A stretch of DNA of 64,000 bases from Diphasiastrum complanatum (taxonomy: Eukaryota > Streptophyta > Lycopodiopsida > Lycopodiales > Lycopodiaceae). Shown piece by piece: positions 1 through 9,920 of the stretch. Numbering within the stretch: the stretch's first letter is position 1; every line of letters starts with the position of its first letter. The stretch spans positions 34,384,361-34,448,360 of the forward strand of contig CM055106.1 of NCBI GenBank assembly GCA_029204225.1. Direction: 5' to 3'. The notes under the pieces were generated by a model. The model saw only the letters and a program-made list of their open reading frames with translations. It made no database searches and was not told the origin of the DNA. A program made the position numbers and the translations under genes.

Positions 1-197
1 GAGCGCCTGCTTGGGCCTTGTATGCCGTGTCCCACAACTGGTTCACACCTTGTCCAAGACTTGCTGCAGGGCCTTCGTTGTATCTTATAGCTGCTTCTAG
101 GACTCCAGGATGATCTTTTCCTGCTTGACCACAATATTCTCGAAATTTCTTTTTCTCGGCTTCCCATTCATGGATCAGCCGCACATACTTCTCCATG
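1..197 (-). CDS. Unrecognised reading frame open at the window edge
   Basis: On the minus strand a frame starting with ATG at 197 stays open for about 66 codons to the window edge. The peptide is rich in Lys and Glu (it includes EKYVRLIHEWEAEKKKF) and reads like a coherent soluble or helical protein, but I recognise no family. It lies in a different frame from the copia gag just upstream (452 to about 168), so the gag frame either shifts or is joined here to unrelated coding DNA. It could also be a chance open frame: at this length that is unlikely but not negligible. The sequence beyond base 1 is needed to decide. Confidence 0.25.
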
Positions 198-452
198 CGG
201 ACGGTTGAGGCCTATGGGGCCTAGAATTGTATGTCCTCGGGCTTTATTAGAGGGACACCAACTGTCATAGCACCCGACGATCTGTCTCGTACTTGTGATG
301 ACGGCTGCATCACCTTCTGGTTTGAGCTCTGTGCCATTAATGATGTCCCATAGTTCTTTGGCTAGAAGTATAACCTTCATCTTGAATTTTCAGCGATGGT
401 AGTTATCTCCATCAAGTTTGTCAATGAGAGATGGACTAGATGATGGATCCAT
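168..452 (-). pseudogene. Ty1/copia gag N-terminus, broken
   Basis: Reading from ATG at 452, the peptide has the usual copia gag opening: a short acidic leader, L-D-G-D-N-Y-H-R, then K-V-I-L-L-A-K-E-L-W-D-I-I-N-G. In the family, gag coats the element RNA in virus-like particles. The Trp expected after Y-H-R is a TGA stop (390-392). After about base 330 similarity to gag fades and the frame is not clearly gag. It sits just downstream, in element sense, of a primer-binding site and LTR (584-922), so this is the 5' end of a minus-strand copia element whose remainder lies left of the window. Confidence 0.7.
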
Positions 453-583
453 TATTGTTGAATGAGTTTGTTGGTAGAAACAACAACTGTCAGAATACTG
501 TTGGTTGTGCGTTTGCTAGAAAGATGTCTTGATAGAAACAAGACTGATAATCCGTAGTAGAAATGCAGATTATTAAAATGCAT

Positions 584-595
584 GCTCTGATACCA
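584..595 (-). other. Copia primer-binding site (initiator tRNA-Met type)
   Basis: The reverse complement reads TGGTATCAGAGC, complementary to the 3' end of plant initiator tRNA-Met, where minus-strand DNA synthesis of copia elements is primed. It abuts the LTR that begins at 596. Confidence 0.85.
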
Positions 596-922
596 TGTCA
601 TAAAATCGCATGTGGGCATGAGCGGCAACAGAAGCTCGATGATTTAGGAGCACGACGTGTAGGAACGGAAACGCAACAGTTAGCAGCAAAAATATTCAAG
701 TACAAGAATCCATACAGAATGCGCAAATGAATGATGCAGTATTGAGACAAAAATTGCACTCTGGTTAATATCAACAGTGAGTATAATAGCTTGAAGCAAT
801 AACTTCAGCTTGTTGAGCGTGATAACGTTTGCTATAGAAAACTCTGATTGAAAGAGAAATTCAATTAACACTTATATAGCTTGATTTAGCTAGTATATAT
901 ATCTTACAAGTGTCGAGAGACA
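596..922 (-). repeat. 5' LTR of a minus-strand copia element
   Basis: The block directly next to the primer-binding site starts TGTCATAAAA and can be closed at 922 with TGTCGAGAGACA, giving TG...CA ends and short inverted termini. In element sense a TATA-like GCTATATAAG lies at about 870-880. No partner LTR is in the window, so the outer boundary (about 922) is inferred from the terminal dinucleotides only. Confidence 0.65.
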
Positions 923-1085
923 AAAAAAATATCTTACAAGCTTTTCATGCTATTTACGCCAGTCTTTGCATATGTACAAAGTTGGTAACCGCTAACCGCC
1001 TTTGGGATATTTGGTTGTCCAGCTGTTTTAGGGTTGTTGATAAGTTGGCGACGTCGGTCAGCCAATGTAGCAAAAACGCGAAAAA

Positions 1086-1570
1086 CCCGAAGGTGCCCTT
1101 AGACTGAAGGTTTGCAGCTCCTGAAGGTGCCCTTACACTAAAGGTATGTAAATCCCTAAGGTGCCCTTAGATTCAAGGCAACGAAGAAGGCGAAAAAGCC
1201 GAAACAGTGCCTTACACTGAAGGCAAAGAAGTAGGTGAAGGTGCCTTAAACTAAAGGTAGTGAGAAAGACAAAAAAGTGTCTTAATTTAGAGGCAGTGAA
1301 GAAAACCGAAAAAAACGAAGGTGCCTTAAAAATGGTTTTAAGGTTTTCTGGGTACTTTGTCGCATTTTTTGCAAAGAGAAAGGTGAATGTGGTCCAAAAA
1401 TGGTTAAAGCCATTTTGGCCAGTGTGTCGTCTTTTTTGTGAACGAAAAAGACGAAGAAGGCGAAACAGCAAAAGGGCCTTAAGAATGGTTTTTAAGGCAT
1501 TCTGGCCACTTGGCCAGTGTGTCGCATTTTTTGCTAAAGAGCGAAAAAGACGAAGGTGCCTAAAAATTGT
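1086..1570. repeat. Purine-rich degenerate tandem repeat, core GGTGCCTTA
   Basis: At least nine diverged copies of a core like GAAGGTGCC(C)TTA recur (about 1089, 1123, 1158, 1203, 1237, 1273, 1317, 1469, 1553). Early copies are spaced 34-45 bp and separated by GAAAAAGACGAAG-type purine runs. Open frames here, on both strands, are by-products of the skewed composition. No gene is seen. Confidence 0.6.
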
Positions 1571-1715
1571 TTAAGATAAAAAAAAAAAAATGTGAACGTC
1601 CGAAAATATGAAATCGGCCTTCGGTTTTTCAGGATGCTCATTACTTGAACGATTTGTTTAAGACTGAGCATAAAAAAATCTAACAACTGGCGGGCAGTGC
1701 ATTGAAGATGCAGGG

Positions 1716-1846
<131 letters not shown>

Positions 1847-1902
1847 GCTCTCACTCCTCCAAACGCACACATGCTCCACTCATGTAGATGCACATCTTTT
1901 GG

Positions 1903-2032
1903 TGCTCCATCGATCATACTTCTGGCACTCCATCGATCAGACTTTTTGCACCCCATCAATCTGATCCCGGTCTCTCCATCGATCTGATTCTGCTCTCTCC
2001 ATCGAACGGACTTTTGACACTCCATCGATAAC
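1903..2032. repeat. Minisatellite with CCATCGATC core
   Basis: Six diverged units of about 23-26 bp, each carrying CTCCATCGATC(A/T) followed by a T-rich spacer ending GGCAC or CTCT. The next 420 bases (2033-2457) hold no recognisable feature. Confidence 0.75.
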
Positions 2033-2457
2033 AATTGCAAACATGGCAGACATGTACTCACTCCAGGTAATGTTTCAAATTTTATGGCTGGCTCAGATGC
2101 GGAGCGATCTGCGCTGGCGCAAATCACAAATTGCAAGAACAACCATTCACAAATGCTAACTCAGGTTCAAAAACCATTCATTCTTGATAAATAGGAGTGC
2201 TAACTCAGTTTCAAACTAGATCTGAAGAACCTACATAAGTTGTTTACCATGCTTTATTTGTATATCAGCTGTCTTAGGTGCCCCCAAATTATCATCGTAT
2301 GGGAATCTTGCTTTCAATATTTTTCTTTATTGTTAAGATATTATGCAAAACAACCTTAGCAGAAAAAGTCTAGCAATTTAAAAAGCATTCTTGGCACTTC
2401 CATTTCACTTAGAATCTCCAATCGACTTTTTTATTCTGCGTAATAGTATTTGATAAG

Positions 2458-3745
2458 ATGTATCTCAAAGAACAAAATATCCAAACTTCAAGCAATCACT
2501 CTCTTATCCTTTGCTTCAACCTATCAGGCAAAGAGAAAACCACTTGGGAAGGGGTTAAAGCGGCTCTCATCACGCGCTTTAAACCGAGGAAGTTCCTGGA
2601 AGATCTGTTTTTCATGCTAAGCAAAGTGGAAATGAGAAAAGGGGTCAGGGACTACATGGGTCAAACACCTAAGATCCGAATGCAATGCATCCCTAACTCC
2701 CGATCATGTGATCATCATGTGGTTCTCGCAGAATTACCATGAAGTATCAGAAGAGAGCTGAAAAGACGAGAACAGTATGCTACATTGTAGAAAGCCATGG
2801 AAGATGCCATCATGGAAGAAGATGAGGTTTTCAACTATGAATCATATCCGACTACCCATAATCCAACTCCCTCGGTAGCATCATCATCCAACGCATCCCA
2901 TATTTCAACAGATCTGACGTTGATGGAACAAATGACGAAGTTACACAAGTAGCAGATGGAACAACTAACGACATAGTTTGATCAGAAACTGAAGGCCTTG
3001 TAGGGAGCTATAGCACCACATCCAAATCCACCAGAACAGAACTAGTTGCAGTATCCCTGACGAGAAAACATATGGTGCCCGGTTTGCACCCCGAACCATA
3101 CTACAAATGAGTGTCCAGTGTTGAAGCAAAACCTCAAACTGACACAACGGTACTGCCACTTGTGCAATGCTTCATTGTACAAAATGATGTTTTGCCCATT
3201 CGACCCTAGGATCATACAATAGAAGAGGAATCAATACCAGACCTCCTACCCGTATCATCAAGGTGCAATGAATGCGACACCGTGCTATGGAACGCCAATG
3301 AATCAGCAACACATGATGGCACTACATGCACCACCTAGGCGAGCTAACAATCAAGATGTAAATCTAACCACCGCAGGACAAGAACCACAACCCCAACCTG
3401 AGCAGCAGTAGTGGTACGGTCCAGAAGAGGCGTTTGTCGATCTTGCAATCAACAAATACTATGCGACCTATGCTGCAAAGCCTCAACATCAGGGAGGTAG
3501 GATCTATGGATGCTATGGATGCGGCAAAAGTCACAGAATTGTCGAATGTCCTTATAAGGGACAATATACGGTCTTTTGCAGAGAATGCGGATACGGGCAT
3601 TGCTACAAGAACTGCCTAGTTAAACCTGGAACTAGTGCACCCTTGAATTTAATCACAGTACAACCAACAACAGTTCCAAGAAAGATGCCACAAGGAAAGC
3701 AAAACCCCCATCTTCCAGTGCTAGCAATTACACGAGCTCAAAAAT
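2458..3745 (+). pseudogene. Ty3/gypsy gag, copy A, broken by stops
   Basis: One frame can be followed through nine in-frame stops (seven TAG, two TGA, no TAA). It opens inside the gag core (TTWEGVKAALITRFKPRKF), so the N-terminus and 5' LTR are missing. Residues after the core are Gln-rich and proline-rich. The C-terminal half carries zinc knuckles: CPVCTPNHTTNEC, CYGCGKSHRIVEC and CRECGYGHCYKNC, each C-x2-C-x3-H-x4-C, one residue shorter than the standard CCHC spacing. A fourth, CHLC..., has lost its His. Gag packages element RNA and the knuckles bind it. A frameshift in an A-run near 3745 separates gag from the protease part. Confidence 0.75.
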
Positions 3746-5476
3746 GGAAGGGAGTGGATCACCACCTCCATCAGTATCAATGGCCAACAACCAACCCTCA
3801 GCTGCAGGACCATATCCGAATGTGAGAGAAGAAGGAAGGATATACCATAAGGTCCACCATTGGGTACAAAAAACACAAGAAGAGAAAGTTGCACAAGAAC
3901 GAGAAGCTCCTGTAGAACCTCAACCTATGGAAGAACTAGCACCACCAAGGGCCTCCCTAGCACGAACGGATCAAAACAATTGCTTCCATCATCACTAACC
4001 ACCATTCTATATGGAAGTGCCAGAGGTCCCACATATAGGTGTGCTCACCAGTTTACTGTCTAGCTGCATGAACTTATCTCTCGGTGAGTTACTGCAGATT
4101 GCACCTCAAGCCAACAGCATCCTAGCTGAATGGGCCAAAGCGGAACCAGAAATAACAGCGGAAGAGCTCTTATACTGTGTGAGCTACGAAGAAACGAGCA
4201 ACGTCCTCCATATGGGACAGCGTGGGAGAGTGAAGAGTACAACATCACCCTGCCAATCCACCACAAGAGGTTCAAGGACGAAGCAGTAGTGGTAGATGAG
4301 AGATCGAGTGCAAATTTGATCTCCACTATCTTGTATCAAAAATGGAGTTTGCAAGGATTGAAACCAGCAAAATTTGTCATCAAGTTAGCAGATCAATCCT
4401 GAGTAAAACCAAAAGGTGTAGTTGACAACATCCTAGTAAAAATAGCAAAAATGCAGTTTGTAATCACTTTTGTGGTGATGGACATACCAGAATCTCCTTC
4501 TGCATACCGCATTTTACAAGGGAGACCTTGGATGAGGATTGTGTAAGTCGTTCCTGGGGCACTGAAAAACTTACCTTCGAAAATAGAGAGCATGTTGTAA
4601 GGGTTGATCCAACCACATGGGCAGTGAAACCAATTATACCGAAAGCTGATGGCGGATCGTCCACCACTGATCACACAATTGATCGCCCAAGGCAAGCCAA
4701 GGGTGGTCATTACGACTCTGAAATAGATATCGTGAGATGGTCGGAGGCATTGGCAACCATTGACTGTATGGTTGGGCATGCTTTTCAACCGGATTCAAAT
4801 CCAGAACCCAACACATCTTCACCCAAGTGCTATACCATGGACACACCAATCACCTTTTGGGGTGAATATGATCAATGTAGCATGGCTGTCAGCAGAAGCT
4901 ATTGAGAACCCTCCGGACGATGATTTAATCCCTTGGCAAACTGCTTTTACCTACAACAAGGAAACTGAGCTAACAGATGAGCAGGTCCTGCAACATATGG
5001 ACCCAGATCACTATGGAATCCAGATGAAACAATGCTACAGTTAGGTGATCCGGTGGAGTGATCTACCGAAAGAAGCAATAGCCGTGGTGGATATTGATAT
5101 TTGTAATCATGAAGTGAATATTGCACCAATTTCTAAGAAAGACAACAAGACGAAATCCAATTACATGGGCAAGAAAGGAAAAAAAAAAGTATTGGACTCT
5201 TTGAAGTCGGTCCGAATAGACCCGAATGCAACGTCATCCTCACAGATGATCGACAACCCAAAGATTACAAGTCGTGGTAAGATCAACATGCTGAAGGAGG
5301 AATCCCGCCGAACGCCAGTTTACGAGATGCCAGAGAAGTTGAGAATACAGTTTAAAACTCGACCAAATCAATCACCACAACACAACGTCAAGTGCAACAA
5401 GACAAGACAACAAAATTGCTCTCCCCCAAACTTTATATTTACACTGATAAGCAAGTACAAAGATAAAGTTGCTTAA
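3744..5476 (+). pseudogene. Ty3/gypsy copy A, protease and linker region
   Basis: Continues copy A in shifted frames. A degenerate aspartic protease appears at about 4280-4545: V-V-D-E-R-S-S-A-N-L-I-S stands where copy B (5.9-6.7 kb) has I-D-G-S-S-G-V-N-L-I-S, and a later R-I-L-Q-G-R-P-W corresponds to the conserved I/L-L-G-R-P-W of retropepsins. The following D-G-G-S-S-T-T-D-H-T segment (about 4650) matches copy B at 6800. The region ends in Lys-rich linker sequence (to 5476), and no RT follows. Several frame changes and stops show this copy is dead. Copy A and copy B are diverged relatives placed head to tail. Confidence 0.7.
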
Positions 5477-5680
5477 GAGCACTCAAAGGGCTCGTAAAAG
5501 AAAGACGGCCCGATACTTCTCAAATTGAGCACATGTGGTACCGTCAAAATTAGAAAGCACTGTATAAGTCGATCATTGCTATTTTTACTCTCTCCCTCAA
5601 TGATCAATGTCTCTCTTTATTTTAAAGTTTACTCTATCCATGGAACATACCTCCATGATAGTATTATAAGTAAAAGCCTT

Positions 5681-5842
5681 TTACATAACCACATCTAAGC
5701 CAAGTTTAGCTCTAAAAGTTTTAAACTTTTCTTTACTTAAAGCTTTTGTAAATATATCAGCAAGTTGTAACATTGCAGAACAATGTACAAGATGTATATC
5801 TTCATATTGTAGCTTTTCACGCACAAAGTGATATTTCACATC
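5681..5842 (-). pseudogene. Copia RNase H C-terminus fragment
   Basis: Reverse translation gives the classical end of copia pol: K-Y-H-F-V-R-E-K then L-A-D-I-F-T-K-A-L, ending in TAA at 5681-5683, 54 codons with no break. A purine-rich run (TTGAGGGAGAGAG in element sense, near 5600) could be the polypurine tract. The piece lies between gypsy copies A and B, so it records either an insertion or a rearrangement joining them. Bases 5477-5680 and 5843-5870 hold nothing else recognisable. Confidence 0.75.
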
Positions 5843-5870
5843 GGTAGTTCAAAATAAACCAAGTGCACCC

Positions 5871-8034
5871 TTAATGGTGGTCACCAGAGCACAAAAGCAA
5901 AAAGAACCAGTAGTGGATTCAGTACCTGCTGATTCTATACCATTGAACGATACACCAACAACATCGGGAGTCTATCCAAATCTTAATGCAGAAAAACGAA
6001 GATATCAGGATATGAGACAGTGGATTAAACATTTGCAAGAAGAAGAGGAACTTGAAGCTGCTAAAGTAACAGCTGAAGTTTGGTCTTCATCATTGCAGCC
6101 TCCAAGAAATTTACGTACGGATATGAATGTTCAATTACATCATCACAAAGAAATCTTCAAGATGACTAAACCGGAAGCATCTCATACAGAATTACTCATG
6201 AATATTTTGTCTAGCAAGATCAATATTTCATTGGGAGAGTTCCTAAAGTTGGTGCCAAAAGCAAAAGAAGTCTTAGCGCAAAAGTTAGCTCAAGAAGAAT
6301 CAGAAGACCACCAAGAGTCGCTTTTTTGTGCTGGATTTGAAGAATCTAACGATGTACTCCATGTTGGAGCCGCTTGGGAAAGTGAACAAAAGAATATCAC
6401 TCTGCCGATACAACATAGACAATTTTCTAAAGAAGCAGTCGTGATAGATGGCAGTTCAGGAGTTAACTTGATTTCTACAAAGCTATGAACAAAATGAGGC
6501 CTTACAAAGATTAAGCCTGCTACTTTTGCTAGCTAGCTGATCAAACGACAGTTCGTCCACGAGGAATGGTGGAAGATATATCTGTCAGGATTGCAGGAGT
6601 ATAGTTCGTCATTATTTTCGTCGTGATGGACTTACCAGAAGCACCAAATGTCTACCGAGTTCTCTTAGGACGTCCATGGTTATGAGTTGCGCAAATAATT
6701 CATAACTGGGGTACCGACAAAATCACTTTTCAAAATCATGAACGTGCAGTTAAAGTTGATCGTACGACTTGGACTATCAAGCCAATGGTTCAAAAAGCGG
6801 ATGACGATTCATCAACAACGGATCACACTTGTGATCGACCAGAGAAAAAATTGGGACTTCACTACGATTCTCAAATGGATATTGTCAATTGGAACGAAGC
6901 TCTTGCAACAATTGATTGTACAGCAGGATATATGTGTCAACGAGATATTCAATCAGAGATGAGCGAGATTTCCTTGTTAGATCGAACTTTGGATACGCCA
7001 ATCACGTTTCCACTAAATGTGCTGAATGTAGCCTGGATATCAACGGAACCTATACCAGATCCAATTGAGGATGATCTCATACCAATGAGCCATGCCTTAA
7101 ATTATGATGGCAATGCAGAACTTACGGATGAACAGATTCTACATCATATGGATCCAACCAGATTTGGAGTGCGTAATGTTCCTGATGAACCAACAATCAA
7201 ATCGCTCAAACCAGTTATATTGAAGGGAGACAGGATGACAGGTTCGATGACGAAGAAACAAGCAAAGCAACATTATAATACGGTCCTGAAATGGGAAAAC
7301 CCTCCTTAAAAGATTGATTCAAAGGAAGTGCCACCTCTATTGGATAAAGGCAAAGGAAAATTCAAGAATGATTCTTCGAGTTAGATCTCCAACAAGACAT
7401 CATCATCTAGGAAGTCTTCACCTGTGAAAAAAGATTTATCATCCCAAAAGTCATCACCTCCACGATCAATTCCTGCTAAGAAGACTAAACGAAGATCCAA
7501 GACAAGTCATTTAAAAAAAGAACAAGCAAATGTAGTCCAACATGATATGCCAGAGCATTTTAAACGTTATACACTGGATGATGTGGTTATCATGTTACCT
7601 AAAGCACATCGTGAACCTGAAGAACACATGCCGGAATCTAAAGAGGTTTACGATGGCCCAGCTAGGACGCAGCCAATGAATCTTGCAGAACCAGGAGAAC
7701 AGGAAAAGATTGTACAAGTGGGATCACAACTTACTCTTGAGCAGTATCAAGCACTCCGTTTGTTACTTATAAAGTATCAAGATTGCTTTGCATGGACTTA
7801 TCAAGATTTGAAGGTTATTTCGACATCAGTCATTGAACATACCATACCTTTAGTACCTGATGCAGTACCAAAGGTTACAAAGTTCTATCGCTGTAATCCT
7901 AATGTGGCAGATCTGATAAAGAAAGAACTTCAGAGATTGCTTGACGCCGATTTCATTTATGAGATCGAGCACACCGAATGGATTTCACCGATTGTCATTG
8001 TTCCTAAGAAAAATGAGAAATTGTACCAGATCTA
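5871..8034 (+). pseudogene. Ty3/gypsy copy B: protease, linker and N-terminal RT
   Basis: The segment starts inside the gag-pol linker (VTRAQKQKEP, matching copy A near 3728), so gag is deleted. The retropepsin motif I-D-G-S-S-G-V-N-L-I-S lies near 6445-6478, followed by a broken stretch and L-L-G-R-P-W near 6665. The 6785-7309 frame is a conserved acidic linker also present in copy A. From 7424 a basic linker leads into the RT entry region: L-L-I-K-Y-Q-D-C-F-A-W, H-T-I-P-L-V-P-D-A, then K-K-E-L-Q-R-L-L-D-A-D-F-I and I-S-P-I-V-I-V-P-K-K. The frame stops at 8034. The RT palm, including the catalytic Asp pair, and RNase H are deleted, and integrase begins immediately after. Confidence 0.8.
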
Positions 8035-8038
8035 GTCA

Positions 8039-9057
8039 TGTTTTCACATGATGGCATGGGTGGAGGACACTTTTCTACAGATATTATTGTTCACAAACTT
8101 TTGCAATCCGGTTGTTGGTGGCCTACGCTTCATAAGGACACAGAAAATTGTATTTAGACATGTGATGTCTGCCAGTGAGCACGACGGCCTACTCGACAAA
8201 ATTATGAACCCTTACATCCGGTTTTATCGCAAGCACCGTTTGAAAAATGGGGACTGGATTATGTTGGTCCTATTCATCCCACTACACGAGGATCTCAGGC
8301 TCGATACATTATCGTCGCAACTGATTATATGACCAAGTGGGTTGAAGCCAAAGCTGTCAAAGTGGCTGATGCAAAATCTACGACCAAGTTTCTATATGAA
8401 AATATTATAATCAGATTTGGATGTCCGATCGAAATTGTCAGTGATCGGGGTACACACTTTGTTAATCAAACAATAAAGTATTTACTGGAAGATTTTTTTG
8501 TTATACACAGATTTAGTACTCCCTACTATCCTAGAGAGAATGGCCAAGCTGAATCTTCCAATAAGATTCTCTGCACCATTATGACAAAGACAGTTGAAGC
8601 GAGTCGGTCTGATTGGGAACATAAACTGTATGCAGCATTATGGGCATTTAGAATCGCTTACAAAAATAGTACAAATCAAACACCTTTTCAACTGGTTTAT
8701 GGTCAAGATGTTGTTATGCCAATTGAATTTTTAATCTCATCTTTACGCATAGCAGCAATGGAATGATTAAATGATGATCAATATTTACAACTTCGTCATG
8801 AAGCGTTGCACAAATTATGTGAAACCCGATTAGCAGCAGAGAAAACCCGCCGCAAGGCATGGCACGATCGGCGACTGCACAAGAAAGATCTGGAAGCAGG
8901 AGATCTTGCATTGATGTGCAAAACCAAGCTGATCAAGGGTAAGTTGAAGTTTACTGGAGAAGGCCCGTATAAAGTGAAGAAAATCTTGAACTATGGCGCA
9001 GTAACTCTTGGGCACTTGGATGGAAAACGTTTTGATACTCCGGTAAATGGCAGCTGA
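8039..9057 (+). pseudogene. Ty3/gypsy copy B integrase
   Basis: Directly after the RT deletion the frame gives an H2C2 zinc domain (HDGMGGGHF and C-I-stop-TCDVC, with a TAG just before the last Cys pair). The DDE core follows: the first Asp in WGLDYVGP, the second in VSDRGTHF, the Glu in ENGQAESSNK. Integrase inserts the cDNA copy into host DNA. A TGA at about 8764 interrupts the C-terminal domain, which continues as D-R-R-L-H-K-K-D-L-E-A-G-D and F-T-G-E-G-P-Y-K-V. No chromodomain is seen after it. Family membership is clear, and the copy is inactive. Confidence 0.8.
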
Positions 9058-9920
9058 TTACGCAAGTTTCGACAGTTCAGCAAGCCTGATCTCAATATAT
9101 TTTTTCATTTTATTTGTTTTTAATTTTTAATTTTTAGTAATTAATTTGCTAACTTTTTTTTGGAAAAAGACGGTAAAAAAAAAAAGAAAAAATAAAAGAA
9201 AAAATAAGAAAAAAATAAGAAAAGACTAATGAGCAAAAGTCAGGAAGTCATCAGCATAAGAAAAAGGAAGCACAATATTTTTATGAAAAATGACTTAGAA
9301 AACCACTGTTTTGGGCAGATTTGGCCAATACAGTATCAGAAACCTTTGCTGAGCTCTCAGACTGTACATCCACCCTTGATTTATCTAAATTGAGGTGGGC
9401 GAAGGTTTCTGACAAGAGAAAATTCAATTTTTGAGTCAGGCGAATGTTCAGTGATATGCCATTTTGGAAACCTTTGCCGAGCATCATAACGTCATTATGA
9501 ACCTTCGCCGACCTGCTAGATGATCTTAAAATGTCAAAATTAGGTTGTCCATAGATTCAGATTGTGAAAAAAAACATTTACGATGGTACCTGTGCGAAGG
9601 ACCCTCCTGGGCGAAGGTTCATCTTTCGTCAGCTCTGGAAAACGTTCGTTTGATAAGTTCAGATCTCTAGAAACCTTCGTCAAGATTTTTATAGCCTATT
9701 TTTTTACAGTACTGTACCTGCCTGCAAATTTTTGTTCAGAACTGGTAAGCCCAACTACTATTCAGTGTAATGGACCCACCAAATTCACCTATAAGTTGGC
9801 TGAATTCGATTCATTCCTCACTTGTGCTAGCGAAGCTCTTGCGAATTTTTCTTGCGACCAAAGCCTTCCTGCATTGCCTCCTGATACACTTTCACGTGTT
9901 ATAATTCCTTTCTGATCATC
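9058..9920 (+). other. Non-coding spacer between integrase and accessory region
   Basis: Contains a T-rich then A/G-rich tract (about 9110-9225). It also has a short motif of the AACCTT(T/C)GCC type that recurs in both orientations (about 9341, 9401, 9469, 9499, 9610, 9671). No coding region is supported. Confidence 0.5.
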
